A stretch of DNA of 32,375 nt from Chloroflexota bacterium (GTDB lineage Bacteria > Chloroflexota > UBA4733). The notes below the pieces were generated by a model that saw nothing but the letters and a program-made list of their open reading frames with translations, was not told the DNA's origin and ran no database searches. Position 1 is the first letter of the stretch. Every line of letters begins with the position of its first letter. The DNA is taken from assembly GCA_023381895.1 (NCBI GenBank), contig JAMCTA010000107.1:670-33044 (forward strand), written 5' to 3'. The position numbers and the translations under genes were made by a program. Positions 1 to 8,598 of this stretch are shown one piece after another.

Positions 1-1450
1 CGGTCAGGCCCCCGAAGACTGCATAGAGAAGGGCAGCAACGATTGCGAGGGTGATGATGCCGTTGGAGAAGGCAAGGCGATCCCCCACTCGCCGGAAAAG
101 GTGAGGCGCGAAGCCATCGCGAGCAAGGAAGAAGAGCAAGCGAGGAAAGTCTGAGAAGGCGGTGTTCGCTGCCAGAATGAGGATGAGGAAAGTGGCGTAC
201 TGGATACCGAAGTAGATTGGGCTGTGACCGAATACTTCCTGATTCAGCCGGGAGAGTAGCGGCGAATCGCCGGTAGGATCAGGTGGCAAGTGGTAGAGGT
301 GAGCAAGGATGGCCACTCCAGCGAAGATCGACGCCAGAATGGTGATCATCCACACGAGCGTCGTCCGAGCGTTGCGCCACTCGGGCTTCTGGAAGGCAGG
401 AACACCATCGGAGACGGCCTCGACCCCAGTCATGGCGGAGCAGCCGCTAGAGAAGGCCCGAAGCAGGAGGAAGAGAGAGATGCCTTCCGTAGCCTGTATC
501 GGGGGATACGGGTGGATAATTACCCGCCCGGTGAAGAAGAGCCAGAAGCCGCCGAGGACGAGCCCATACATCCCGATGATGAAGGCGTAAGTTGGAATGG
601 AGAAGATCGTGCCAGCCTCGCGGATACCACGGAGGTTGCCGATGAAGATGACGGCGATACAGAGAAGACCGAGGGGTACTCGCTCCGGTGCTAGCGCAGG
701 ATAGGCGCCAATGATGGCAGAGATCCCAGCAGCGACGCTCACGGCGACCGTCAGCGTGTAGTCGGTCATGAGAGCAGCGGCGGCAGTGAGCCCAGGGATA
801 TCCCCCAGGTTGTCCCGCGCGACGATGTAGCTCCCGCCACCTTTAGGATAGGCACGAATGGTCTGGCGGTAGGAGGCGCCCACGATGATCATCAGGAGTA
901 CGATGGCAGCAGCAATGGGCAAGGAGAGTGAATAGCTCGACGTGCCGGCGACCATGAGCACCAAGAGGATCGCTTCGGGACCATAGGCAACCGAAGAGAT
1001 CGCGTCGGAGGAGAGCACCGCCAGCGCTTTGATCTTGGTGAGACGCTCGTGCGTGTAGCTCCGGAGGGAGAGTGGGTCGCCGACGAGCACACGCTTGGCG
1101 ACGGCAGTAGCACGCCCTATTGGACTGTCGGATACTGAGGCGAGTCGAGTGGCGCGCAGCACGCCAGGATCAGCCATCTCAAACTGCTCCGACGAACGGA
1201 CGCGCACGTAGAAGCCACCGTGGTCTCGTGCTCGGACAACCTCTCTGAGCGGATCACCCAGGAGGATCTCATCCGCTGATGGCCGCGGATAGACGCGGGC
1301 CCAGCGGCGACCACTCTGCTCGAGCATTTGATGCTCTTGATCATCGAGCCGGGAGACGTCGGGGAGCATTGGCGTGGCTGTGAGATCGGAGGTGGAAGAC
1401 TGTGCCGCAGACGCCACCGAGTCTTGGGGGTGTTCTACCGGTGTGTCCAT
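1..1450 (-). CDS. kimA: KimA-like APC-superfamily potassium transporter (3' end outside window)
   Basis: An open frame of 483 codons runs leftward from ATG at 1450 and off the edge. Multiple hydrophobic segments begin near residue 145. The stretches LSSDAISSVAYG (146-157), YPKGGGSYIVARDNLG (201-216) and SSGCSAMTGVEAVS (334-347) match, as I recall them, the KimA (YdaO) family, a KUP-related high-affinity K+ importer of the inner membrane. About 115 residues precede the usual start of the family core, a hydrophilic N-terminal extension of unknown role. The chosen ATG has GGAGG 11 bases upstream; an in-frame ATG at 1468 lacks a good site. The uspA-like gene lies just upstream on the same strand. 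In Bacillus this family is controlled by c-di-AMP, but I found no convincing ydaO riboswitch here. A general amino-acid permease is the alternative, since both belong to the APC superfamily. Confidence 0.85.
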   Translation of the reverse strand, partial: MDTPVEHPQDSVASAAQSSTSDLTATPMLPDVSRLDDQEHQMLEQSGRRWARVYPRPSADEILLGDPLREVVRARDHGGFYVRVRSSEQFEMADPGVLRATRLASVSDSPIGRATAVAKRVLVGDPLSLRSYTHERLTKIKALAVLSSDAISSVAYGPEAILLVLMVAGTSSYSLSLPIAAAIVLLMIIVGASYRQTIRAYPKGGGSYIVARDNLGDIPGLTAAAALMTDYTLTVAVSVAAGISAIIGAYPALAPERVPLGLLCIAVIFIGNLRGIREAGTIFSIPTYAFIIGMYGLVLGGFWLFFTGRVIIHPYPPIQATEGISLFLLLRAFSSGCSAMTGVEAVSDGVPAFQKPEWRNARTTLVWMITILASIFAGVAILAHLYHLPPDPTGDSPLLSRLNQEVFGHSPIYFGIQYATFLILILAANTAFSDFPRLLFFLARDGFAPHLFRRVGDRLAFSNGIITLAIVAALLYAVFGGLT

Positions 1451-1715
1451 TGAGCGCTTGGCCTCCATAGCGAACCCGTGAGCTCGATCTCAGGCGATCC
1501 GCGGCTCCATTACCTCGCCGTGCCTCCGTGCTGTCCACACCGGGATCTTGGCAAAGATCATGGTCCTCGAAGGACAAGGCTTCTCCTAATCCCTTCATCA
1601 TAATACCGGCTTAGAGATCAGGAGTTCCGGCTCGTGGTTGCTGCGAGAGACAGTCATCCGGGCTGTCTCTGGCGAAATGGCACGAGCCTACAGGGTCTCG
1701 GCGAGGAGGGCGTGT

Positions 1716-2183
1716 TCACGCTGGGCGGACAACGATGACGCGGCAGTGAGCGTGAAGGAGGACGTGCGGCACCGTCTTGCCGAGGCTTGGCGTACCCATG
1801 CGCTGGAGACGTGGCAACCCCAGCAGGATCAATCCAGCTTCCATGTTCTTCGCCTCATCCACGATCGTGCCTCCGGCGTCACGGGCCTGAATGACCTCCG
1901 TCGTTGCTTGAATGCCGAGCTTCTCGGCGACCTGCGCTGCGCGCTCGAGGGCGAAACGGCTGCTCTCTATGTTCATGTCTGCCGTGACTGGAAGGCTGCG
2001 TGGCACTTCGATGATGTGCAGCATGACGACACGCGACTGCTGGCGACGCGCGAGTGTGCAGGCGAGGCGGACGACCTGCTCGTCAACCTCATTGCCAGCA
2101 ATAGGCACGAGAAACGTGTTTGCGGTGACATCTTGGGGTAGGGCATCAGCTTCGGGCCGTCTCAGTCCGCGGAACAGACCCAT
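1716..2183 (-). CDS. Universal stress protein (UspA family), single domain
   Basis: A protein of 155 residues starting MGLFRGLRRPEAD. After a short N-terminal tail it shows the Usp fold pattern: strand FLVPIAGN, a helix carrying VRLACTLARRQ, strand VVMLHIIEV, a long helix, then GLILLGLP and a C-terminal segment ending CRVIVVRP. The nucleotide-binding loop (GLPRLQRMGTPSLGKT) departs from the classical GxxGx9GS/T form, so ATP binding is uncertain. The ATG at 2183 has only a distant GGAGG. The potassium transporter begins 265 bases downstream on the same strand, and Usp domains are often found with cation transporters, so a regulatory link is an inference. The opposite strand is also open here but its translation has no recognisable fold. 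Confidence 0.85.
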   Translation of the reverse strand: MGLFRGLRRPEADALPQDVTANTFLVPIAGNEVDEQVVRLACTLARRQQSRVVMLHIIEVPRSLPVTADMNIESSRFALERAAQVAEKLGIQATTEVIQARDAGGTIVDEAKNMEAGLILLGLPRLQRMGTPSLGKTVPHVLLHAHCRVIVVRPA

Positions 2184-2189
2184 CGTCGG

Positions 2190-2282
2190 TGTTGTGCCTC
2201 CGCTGTCAACAGACTAGTGGCGCAACAACTCCCGTGATGCGCCGCCACGAGGCCGGCCTCCCCGGCAGAAGCTATAGTATAG
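2190..2282. promoter_or_regulatory. Divergent intergenic region with AT-rich palindrome
   Basis: Between the Usp gene and the GAF gene lies CTATAGTATAG (2272-2282), a palindrome around a central G. It offers TATAGT on the plus strand and TATACT on the minus strand as -10 boxes. No good -35 box sits at the right distance on either strand. Nearer the Usp gene, TGTTGTGCC (2190-2198) and GGCGCAACA (2219-2227) form an inverted repeat matching at 8 of 9 positions. It could be an operator, but this is only a suggestion. Confidence 0.3.
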
Positions 2283-2343
2283 ACAATCGAAGTCAACACT
2301 GTCTCCAAGCCCGGCCTGGCTGGCAGCTGAGAGGACGTTCACT

Positions 2344-2925
2344 ATGGCAGACTCCCCAGAAACAGTGCAGGAGCGAAGCTTCTGGCGCACGCTCTACCGA
2401 GTGACGATGGAAGTGGTATCGAGTCTCGATCTTGACGTCGTGCTGGATCTGCTGGTGCGTCACGTCGCTGAGGCAATGCACGCCAAAGCAGCTTCGCTGC
2501 GCTTGCTCGACGACGATGGCCAGAGCTTGCTTCAGCGTGTTTCCTACGGGTTGAGTGAAGCCTATCGTGTGAAGGGACCCGTTGATCTCCAGCACAGCCC
2601 TCTGGACCAGGAGACACTTCACCAGGGGGCAGTCTGGCTTGAGGATGCTCGCACTGATAGCCGGTTTCAGTACCCACAATCGGCCGAGCAGGAAGGGATT
2701 GTCTCGATCCTCTGCGTGCCGTTGCAGCTGCGAGACCAGCCGATCGGAGTGCTGCGAGTCTACAGCGACCGCGTGCGAAGGTTCGACGACGAAGAAGTAG
2801 AGTTTTTACAGGCATTGGCAAATTTGGGGGCTGTTGCCGTGGAAAATGCGCGCTTGCATCAGAACCTCAAAAATGACTATGACCAGACGTGGCAGGCTAT
2901 CATGGGCGTTCCTGCATCCTCGTGA
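2344..2925 (+). CDS. Stand-alone GAF-domain sensor protein
   Basis: A protein of 193 residues made almost entirely of one GAF domain (about 20-180). The visible hallmarks are DVVLDLLVRHVAEAM, SLRLLDDDGQSL, the SILCVPLQLRDQPIGVLRV core strand pair, and the closing helix EVEFLQALANLGAVAVENARL. Such domains bind small ligands or act as dimerising sensor modules in signalling proteins. There is no attached kinase, HTH or GGDEF domain, so it may act in trans. The start at 2344 is preceded by GAGAGGA about 8 bases upstream. It is divergent from the Usp and potassium transporter genes. The ligand cannot be told from sequence. Confidence 0.85.
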   Translation: MADSPETVQERSFWRTLYRVTMEVVSSLDLDVVLDLLVRHVAEAMHAKAASLRLLDDDGQSLLQRVSYGLSEAYRVKGPVDLQHSPLDQETLHQGAVWLEDARTDSRFQYPQSAEQEGIVSILCVPLQLRDQPIGVLRVYSDRVRRFDDEEVEFLQALANLGAVAVENARLHQNLKNDYDQTWQAIMGVPASS

Positions 2926-3105
2926 CTTCACAGCCGTCTAGGACCTAATCGATTTTGGCACTCTCGATGCAGTATTCTTTGGATGGAAGCTGGGACATCT
3001 GCCGAGTTGCTGCCGCAGAACGCAGACATTTCTCGGCCACCGAGCGTCTTCCTTTGCTAGGAGGTCTCAATGCATCGCACCGTAATGTTCCCTTGAAAGG
3101 AGTTT

Positions 3106-4674
3106 GTGATGATCAACGAAGGTGATCGTGAGGTCTCGATGGTGAGACACAGCCGGCGGCGGGCCCTGAAGGCTCTCGGCACGATCGTGGCAGCGGCGGC
3201 GGCCGCACCGCTCCTGGCCGCTTGTGGCTCGAGTGCGAGTGCGACGAGCTCATCGACTTCCTCAACGACAGCGGCGTCGAGCTCGGTAGTCTCGAGCAGC
3301 TCTGCGGCAACGACGACGAGCCCGGCAGCCACAAGTACGAGCTCGGCAGTAAGCGCGACGACCAGCAAGGCGACCTCATCCGCAGTGTCGACAGCCGCGG
3401 CCGCCAGTCTCCCAACGGCGAAGCCGGGTACGCTCAATTTGTTTATTAGCAAGATTAACTCTCCGCCAGGTGCTCAGGACGCACTCCTCAAGCAGCTGAT
3501 CGTTCAGTTCGAGGGCAAGAATAGCGGCGTCAAAGTGCAATACAGCACCTACAACTCACCTGCGGAGGAGTCGTCGAAGATCGAGACGTCGCTTGCCTCG
3601 GGCAGCGGCCCCGACGTCTTCGAGTTCGGCTCGACACTCGTGCCGACGGCCGCTGCGACTGGTGCTTTCGTCGTGTTGACCAATGCGGATTGGGCCGTTC
3701 TTGGTGGCGAGAGCAAGTTCTTCGCAGCCCAGCTCAAGATGAGCGGCCTGAAGCCTAATGAGCTTATTGCTGTACCGGAGTACATGCTCCCGTTCGCACT
3801 GGTGTACAACACCGAGCTCCTTGGTGCGGCTGGCGCCAAGCCGCCAACCACGTGGACCGAGTTTGTCGATGCCGCAAAGAAGATGACCAACGCATCCAAG
3901 GGTCAGTATGGCACCGTCATGGATCCGTCTGATCCGTTCGACCCCTGGCACATCACCTGGGTGCTGGCGAAGCAGCTCGGCGGTGACTTTATCACCGAAG
4001 ACCTCGCGAAGGCGACAATGGACAGCGAGCCGGTCTATCAAGCCTTCCGTTTCTGGTTCGACTGGATGTCCAAGTTCGACATCGCCAACACGGCCGATGC
4101 CACGTTTAAGGGTGTGGACCAGCTCAACAAATTCGCCTCCGGGGACATCGGATTCCTTGTGATGCAGGGCCCCACGACCATCCCCACGCTCGACAAGTCC
4201 GCGGTCAAGGGCAAATACGCCTTTGCTCCGATGCCGACGGTGCCGTATGGCATGACGAGCCTACCCTCGGGCGGAGTACCGGTACAGACCTTTGTCTCGG
4301 GTCAATACCTCACTCTGGCCAAGTACAGCTCGCTGAAAGATGACGCACTGCTGTGGCTGCGCTACGTCACCGATGTGGCCCAGCAAATGCAGTTCCTCAA
4401 GTCGTATGGCTACATGCCGGCCATCACGGAAGCCTACAAGCAGCCGGAGCTCCAGACGCCGGTGTGGAAGGCCTTTGTGAGCGCTGAGGATCACGCCTAC
4501 GCCACACCTCTCACAGGCGCCTGGGGGCCGATCGAGACGGTTGTTGGCGGTGTTGCGAGCAAGATCGCAGCAGAGTATGCGACCAAGAGTTACAAGACCG
4601 GCGACCTCAAGAAGGCACTAGCGGCGACGAATGGTCAGATACAGTCGCTGCTCGATGCCCAGAAGAAGTCGTAG
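3106..4674 (+). CDS. ABC sugar-binding lipoprotein (family 1 extracellular solute-binding protein)
   Basis: A protein of 522 residues, the binding component of a carbohydrate ABC importer. The N-terminus has SRRRALKAL (16-24), a twin-arginine signal, followed by an Ala-rich h-region and a lipobox LLAAC with Cys40, so it is predicted to be Tat-exported and lipid-anchored. A Ser/Thr/Ala linker of about 70 residues (43-110) lifts the domain off the membrane. The mature domain starts near LNLFISK and carries typical family signatures: GSGPDVFEF, a hinge region around VYNTELL, PPTTWTEFVDAAKKM, and GDIGFLVMQGP. AAAGGAG precedes the ATG; a second start at 3139 would still keep the whole signal. The two permease genes follow 84 bases downstream. 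The substrate is not identifiable; no ATPase is in the operon, so a shared MsiK-like ATPase is likely (inference). Confidence 0.9.
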   Translation: MMINEGDREVSMVRHSRRRALKALGTIVAAAAAAPLLAACGSSASATSSSTSSTTAASSSVVSSSSAATTTSPAATSTSSAVSATTSKATSSAVSTAAAASLPTAKPGTLNLFISKINSPPGAQDALLKQLIVQFEGKNSGVKVQYSTYNSPAEESSKIETSLASGSGPDVFEFGSTLVPTAAATGAFVVLTNADWAVLGGESKFFAAQLKMSGLKPNELIAVPEYMLPFALVYNTELLGAAGAKPPTTWTEFVDAAKKMTNASKGQYGTVMDPSDPFDPWHITWVLAKQLGGDFITEDLAKATMDSEPVYQAFRFWFDWMSKFDIANTADATFKGVDQLNKFASGDIGFLVMQGPTTIPTLDKSAVKGKYAFAPMPTVPYGMTSLPSGGVPVQTFVSGQYLTLAKYSSLKDDALLWLRYVTDVAQQMQFLKSYGYMPAITEAYKQPELQTPVWKAFVSAEDHAYATPLTGAWGPIETVVGGVASKIAAEYATKSYKTGDLKKALAATNGQIQSLLDAQKKS

Positions 4675-4758
4675 CGTCGAGCCGTAGGGTGGTCCGTCAA
4701 GGGCGCACGTGATCGACGTGAGCCGTTCCTGGCAGGCACGCGTTAGGAGGATGCCGGA

Positions 4759-5710
4759 GTGAGCACAGACACTGCAGCTGCAGCAGGCTCGCTCCGGCAG
4801 GCCTCATCGAAGCGCGGTGGTCGGGCCTTTGCCCCTCCGTTCAGTCTCCTCATCCCCACAGTCGTGTTGTTGGTTGTTGTGGTGGTCGTGCCCTTCATCC
4901 TCGGCGTATGGGTGAGCCTTACTAGCCTCAACCAGTACACGATCGCGCACTGGATCTCGGCTCCATTCATCGGCTTGAGCAACTACATCACGAGTTTTGG
5001 TCAGATCAACGCGATCGGTGCGAGTTTTTCGCAGTCGATCTCCGTGAGTTTGAGCTTTTCAATTCTCACAACACTCATCATCTTGCCAGTAGGAGTGGGT
5101 GCGGCCCTGCTGCTGAATGAGCAGTTCCCTGCGCGCGGAGTATTCCGGGCGCTCTTCTTGCTGCCCTACGTGATTCCGACATTTGTCAATGGCATCGTCT
5201 GGCGTCTCATGTTTCTCAACGGCTTTGGTCTTGTCGACCAGATGCTAAGTGTTCTGCACCTAGCAAGCAAGGAGACGTTCTGGCTCATCGGTCCCAACGC
5301 CTTCTGGGCCTTGGTCATGGCCGATGTGTGGGCGACCTGGCCTTTCATCTACTTGATGGCTCTGGCGGCGCTGCAGGGCATTCCGAGCGACGTGTATGAT
5401 TCAGCCACCGTGGATGGTGCTGGGCCGGTGAGCAGCTTGTTCAGAGTCACGCTTCCGATCATCTGGCCGACGCTCGCCCTGGCGGCGTTGCTCTCGACGA
5501 TTAATCACTTCAACAACTTTGCTCTCCCATTCGTGATGTTTGGTACGCCACCGCCTCCGGCGACGGATGTGCTTCCTGTGACGGTGTACATCAACTCCTT
5601 CCAAGTGTTCAATTTCGGCCTAGGTAGCGCTATGTCAGTGCTCTCACTTCGTCATCATCCTGATTCCAGCAGTGGTGTACATCCGCGTGGTCCGGTTGGG
5701 GGCAAACTGA
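4759..5710 (+). CDS. ABC sugar permease 1 (MalF type), frameshifted near the 3' end
   Basis: GTG start at 4759 with AGGAGG 8 bases upstream. The protein has about six hydrophobic segments and an EAA-type loop (SATVDGAGPVSSLFRVTLPI) that contacts the ATPase. Residues after MSVLS, from about 5647, lose similarity in the starting frame. Shifting to the frame beginning TTC at 5648 restores a normal last membrane segment (FVIILIPAVVYIRVVRLG) and a TGA at 5708-5710. That TGA overlaps the ATG of the next permease (TGATG), the usual layout for such pairs. A single extra base at about 5647 therefore explains the data; the expected product is about 316 residues, normal for the family. As written, translation would instead run on into permease 2. 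The extra base may be a true mutation or a sequencing error. Confidence 0.8.
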
Positions 5711-6576
5711 TGGCAGTGTCGAAATCAGCCGGGCGTCGCATTACTGGTGGCGTCCGCATCGTGCTGCTCGCGTTATACACGCTCATCGTGGTCATCCCGC
5801 TGCTATACATGCTCTCCATCTCTGTGACTCAAGAATCGGCGATTGAATCGGGCAGTTTTCTCCCCAAAGTGCTCGATTTCTCGGCCTGGCACGACATGTG
5901 GATCAGTGTGAATCTGGCGCTGTACTTGCGGAACTCTCTGGTCGTTTCGACGGCAACGGCCCTGCTGGCCACGATGTTTGCCTTGGGTGGCGCCTACGTG
6001 TTCGCGCGTTTTCGCTTCCGTGGGCGGACGCTCTTTGGCGGTATGCTTGTTGGTGTGCAGACCGTGCCGGCGCAGATGCTCTTGTTGCCAGTCTTCATCA
6101 TCTTTGTGATCATTCAGAACGCACTCCACGTGCGACTGATCGGCACGTATCAAGGGCTCGTGCTCACCTACTTGACCTTCGCTCTGCCCTTTTCGATCTG
6201 GATGCTCGCGAGCTACATCTCCGGGTTGCCGCTGGAGCTCGAGGAGGCGGGTCTCGTAGACGGCTGTTCTCGGCTCTCGTTGCTCCGCCACATCGTCCTC
6301 CCTCTCACTGTCCCTGGGATGGTGGTCGCGTTCATCTTCTCATTCTTGCTCTCGTGGAATGAGGTGCTCTTTGCGAGCGTGCTCACGTCGTCCGCGACGA
6401 AGACGCTCGGCGTTGGGCTACCTGGGTACCTGGCGGCGGGCGAGGCGGGCGGTGCGGTGTTCTGGAACCAGCTCATGGGGGCGAGCATCGTGAGCGCCTT
6501 GCCTGCTGTGGTGCTGTTTTTGCTCGTGCAGCGGTTTATCGTGACGGGCTTGACCCACGGTGCTGTGAAAGGCTGA
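5710..6576 (+). CDS. ABC sugar permease 2 (MalG type)
   Basis: A protein of 288 residues starting MAVSKSAGRRITGG, with GGGGG a few bases before the ATG. The ATG overlaps the proper stop of permease 1. About six transmembrane segments are visible. The EAA motif LELEEAGLVDGCSRLSLLRH, followed by IVLPLTVPG, is canonical for the second permease of carbohydrate importers, and the C-terminal FIVTGLTHGAVKG is the usual family ending. It would form a heterodimer with permease 1 in the inner membrane and receive sugar from the upstream lipoprotein. Because of the upstream frameshift this gene lies in the same frame as the start of permease 1, producing an apparent 605-residue double permease. Confidence 0.9.
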   Translation: MAVSKSAGRRITGGVRIVLLALYTLIVVIPLLYMLSISVTQESAIESGSFLPKVLDFSAWHDMWISVNLALYLRNSLVVSTATALLATMFALGGAYVFARFRFRGRTLFGGMLVGVQTVPAQMLLLPVFIIFVIIQNALHVRLIGTYQGLVLTYLTFALPFSIWMLASYISGLPLELEEAGLVDGCSRLSLLRHIVLPLTVPGMVVAFIFSFLLSWNEVLFASVLTSSATKTLGVGLPGYLAAGEAGGAVFWNQLMGASIVSALPAVVLFLLVQRFIVTGLTHGAVKG

Positions 6577-6628
6577 TCCTGGTGGCGCCGAGATCGCTGT
6601 GCGTGTGCGCCCGGCTGTTCCTCGTGCT

Positions 6629-7369
6629 CTAGGAACGCACGCGCGGACGGATGTAGAGTTCCTCCACAGAAGCGCGCTGTGGCAGGGCACAGATGAAGAG
6701 GATGGTCTCGGCGAGGTCCTCGCTAGTGAGCATGGCAGCGCGCTGCTCCTCGGTGGGCACGACGGGGCGGGCCAGCATGATCTCGGTGTCGACTTCACCT
6801 GGCTCGATGGCGCAGGCGCGGATGCCGTTGCGCCACTCCTCTTCATTGATGGCGTAGCTGAGGCCGACGATGCCCGCTTTGGCGGCGATATAGGCAGCGC
6901 CAGGCTGGGCCGATGGCAGCTTGGCAGCGCGCGACGAGATGTTGATGATGGTGCCGCGCTGTTGCGCACGCATCGCTGGCAGCACGGCGCGCACGCAGTA
7001 ATAGACGCCATTGAGGTCGATGTCGATGACCCGAGTCCAGTCTTCAACAGTCGCTTCAGCGAGGCTGCGGCGCTTGGTGTTGATACCGGCGTTGTTGACC
7101 AGGATGTCGACACGGCCGAACTGGTTGAGGACCTCTTGCACGGCGGCTTCGACTTGGGGGCACTGGGAGACATCTGCTGGGACGGCAATGGCGCGAGCTC
7201 CGGTGGCGGTGATCTCGGCAGCGAGTTGTTGAATGGCCCCGGCACGGCGCGCGATCAGGGCGACGGCAGCATCTTCCTCCGCGAAGCGGCGGGCGGTGAC
7301 GCGGCCGATGCCACTGGAGGCGCCGGTGATGATGGCGACGTGACCGGAGAGCTTTCCTGGTGAAGCCAT
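6629..7369 (-). CDS. Short-chain dehydrogenase/reductase (classical SDR)
   Basis: A protein of 246 residues from ATG at 7369 (MASPGKLSGHVAIITG). The Rossmann cofactor motif TGASSGIG is at the N-terminus. The NNAG motif follows strand VDILV, then catalytic Ser in INISSRAAK and the YIAAK (YxxxK) active site, then the PGEVDTE segment after the sixth strand. This is a complete classical SDR that oxidises or reduces a hydroxyl/carbonyl using NAD(P)H in the cytoplasm. ADV after strand 3 is usual; the substrate is unknown. The frame stays open for 98 codons upstream through the tRNA gene, but that part is not similar to SDRs and the start at 7369 matches family length. The gene converges with the sugar operon, 52 bases apart. 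Confidence 0.92.
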   Translation of the reverse strand: MASPGKLSGHVAIITGASSGIGRVTARRFAEEDAAVALIARRAGAIQQLAAEITATGARAIAVPADVSQCPQVEAAVQEVLNQFGRVDILVNNAGINTKRRSLAEATVEDWTRVIDIDLNGVYYCVRAVLPAMRAQQRGTIINISSRAAKLPSAQPGAAYIAAKAGIVGLSYAINEEEWRNGIRACAIEPGEVDTEIMLARPVVPTEEQRAAMLTSEDLAETILFICALPQRASVEELYIRPRVRS

Positions 7370-7509
7370 GCTTGACGTTTCCTCTGCGAGCGCACGGCCG
7401 GCGAAGCCGCGCGGGACCACACCCGTACTGCGCCGGAGTATAGCGCTGGAAGGCGACTGGAGGTGGAACAGGGACAGGGGAGGCGGTGTGGTAGAGTGGT
7501 TGGGGCCAC

Positions 7510-7581
7510 GCCGGCGTAGCTCAGGGGTAGAGCGGCTGTTTCGTAAACAGCAAGTCGTCAGTTCGAATCTGACCGTCGGCT
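7510..7581 (+). tRNA. tRNA-Thr (anticodon CGU)
   Basis: A complete 72-base cloverleaf. The acceptor stem GCCGGCG pairs with CGTCGGC (one G-T pair), the D stem is GCTC/GAGC, and the anticodon stem GCTGT/ACAGC encloses the loop TTCGTAA, giving anticodon CGT. The T stem is GTCAG/CTGAC with loop TTCGAAT and the discriminator base is T. CCA is not encoded. The 3' part of this gene is duplicated at 15057-15103, so it is the probable integration site of the neighbouring island. The integrated copy leaves this tRNA intact. Confidence 0.95.
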
Positions 7582-7585
7582 CTCT
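7539..7585 (+). repeat. attL-like direct repeat (3' end of tRNA-Thr)
   Basis: A 47-base segment beginning TTTCGTAAACAG in the anticodon arm and ending GGCTCTCT just past the tRNA. It is identical to 15057-15103 in the same orientation. Identity stops abruptly on both sides (G versus A before, C versus G after), as expected for core attachment sites. Confidence 0.85.
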
Positions 7586-7715
7586 CGCTACCAGAGGGGG
7601 ACGACCCTCCAATGTCACTCGGAGAGCCGTCATCAGTACCCTTAGGCCCAATGTTGGGACCAATCCGCCCTAGGCTGCCATCTGGTTGGCCCGGCGTGTT
7701 CGGCCGGATCAGCCG

Positions 7716-7852
7716 CTATACCTTGGCGGCCGTGTCGTCATCCAGCCCTGGCACGTAATGGGTATAGGTGTCCAGCATGAGTGCAACGCTGCTGTGACCA
7801 AGCCGTTCTGACACGATCTTCGGATGCTCTCCGGCCTGAAAGAGCATCGTCG
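7716..7852 (-). pseudogene. Tyrosine integrase, C-terminal remnant
   Basis: Only the last 45 or so residues remain, reading MLFQAGEHPKIVSERLGHSS then VALMLDTYTHYVPG and ending DDDTAAKV before TAG. LGHSS carries the conserved His of box II, and DTYTHY holds the catalytic Tyr of phage-type tyrosine recombinases. Everything upstream (the Arg and HxxR motifs) is missing: the coding sequence stops at 7852/7853, exactly where the end of an insertion sequence begins. Being next to the tRNA-Thr gene, it is almost certainly the integrase that inserted the island. It cannot be active. Confidence 0.85.
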
Positions 7853-7878
7853 GTACTTGTTTACCGCGTTCAGTATAG
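7853..7878 (+). repeat. Solo IS66-type terminal repeat (IS scar)
   Basis: These 26 bases, starting GTACTTGTTTACCG, are identical to the left end of the IS66-family element at 10207-10232 and in the same orientation. No transposase follows; kinase-coding sequence begins at once. The left flank is integrase and the right flank is a truncated kinase gene, so an IS copy that once split the integrase was apparently lost together with neighbouring DNA. Confidence 0.8.
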
Positions 7879-8539
7879 CTTCCCGTTCGCGGACGGAGCG
7901 AAGCTTGAAGGTCCCTCCGTGCCGCTCTACCGTGGTGTCGGCCGGGCGCTGGCGCAACTCCATCAGGCCTCGAATGACTTCCGCTCCGCATTCCCGCGCC
8001 GCCCGCTGGACCCATTCGGATCGCTTGATCAGGCGCTGGACGTGGTCCTGGCACGCTTGACCGGTCGGCCCGAGGAGCGGACGTTTCTGCGGCAGCTTGC
8101 CGTCAGGGCTCGCGAACGGCTCGTCGCACTAGCGACGCAAGGCCTGGAGTGGGGCGTCTGCCACGGCGATGTGAGTCTCGATAACCTCCACGTCCACCCC
8201 GGCGGGCGGATCACCTTCTATGACTTTGATTCGGCTGGCCCTGGCTGGCGGGCGAGCGATCCCTACGGCGTGCCGACGTGGCTTACCCGTGGGAAGCCGG
8301 AGTACTCGGATGCCTTCCTCGCCGGGTACGAAGCAGTCCGACCGCTGGGCGAGGCTGACCGGCAGGCCTTCCCGTGGTTCGTCCCCGTGCAGATGCTGGA
8401 CAACCTGCGCTGGCGCCTGACTGACTGGCTCGGCTACCGCGGCACGCTCTCACTTGATGCGGGGTACATCGACAACGTGCGTGCGGCGCTCCGACGCTGG
8501 GACCAGGCAGTGCTGGGCGGCCCTGCCGTACCGCGATGA
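7879..8539 (+). pseudogene. APH/choline-kinase-like phosphotransferase, N-terminally truncated
   Basis: About 219 codons read plus-strand from the IS scar to a TGA at 8537-8539. The fragment has CHGDVSLDNLHVHP, the Brenner-type catalytic loop (HGDxxxxN) of aminoglycoside-phosphotransferase-like kinases, and ITFYDFDSAG, the metal-binding Asp motif. The remaining C-lobe reads on to RRWDQAVLGG. The N-lobe (glycine loop and Lys, about 100 residues) is absent; the first recognisable residues are FPFADGAKLEG just after the IS end. It is therefore a broken gene. The family includes homoserine kinases, choline kinases and antibiotic kinases, so no substrate is claimed. Confidence 0.75.
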
Positions 8540-8598
8540 TCAGCAGACCCCACCCTCCCAGGTCGCAGTCTTGCCTGAGGAGAGGATCTTCGCAGCGC

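Noticed and set aside
1451..1715. c-di-AMP (ydaO) riboswitch upstream of the KimA-like gene
   Set aside because: On the minus strand I saw an 8-bp hairpin (AGAGACAG with CTGTCTCT) and scattered similar words, but not the conserved GGGGGAACC and GGGGTGAAT blocks.
4759..6576. Genuine fused double permease of 605 residues
   Set aside because: The linker between the halves is non-membrane and nonsensical, while a one-base shift restores the last helix and a TGATG overlap.
7370..7663. N-terminal extension of the short-chain dehydrogenase
   Set aside because: It is an open-frame extension through the tRNA gene and has no similarity to the family; length and motifs fit the start at 7369.
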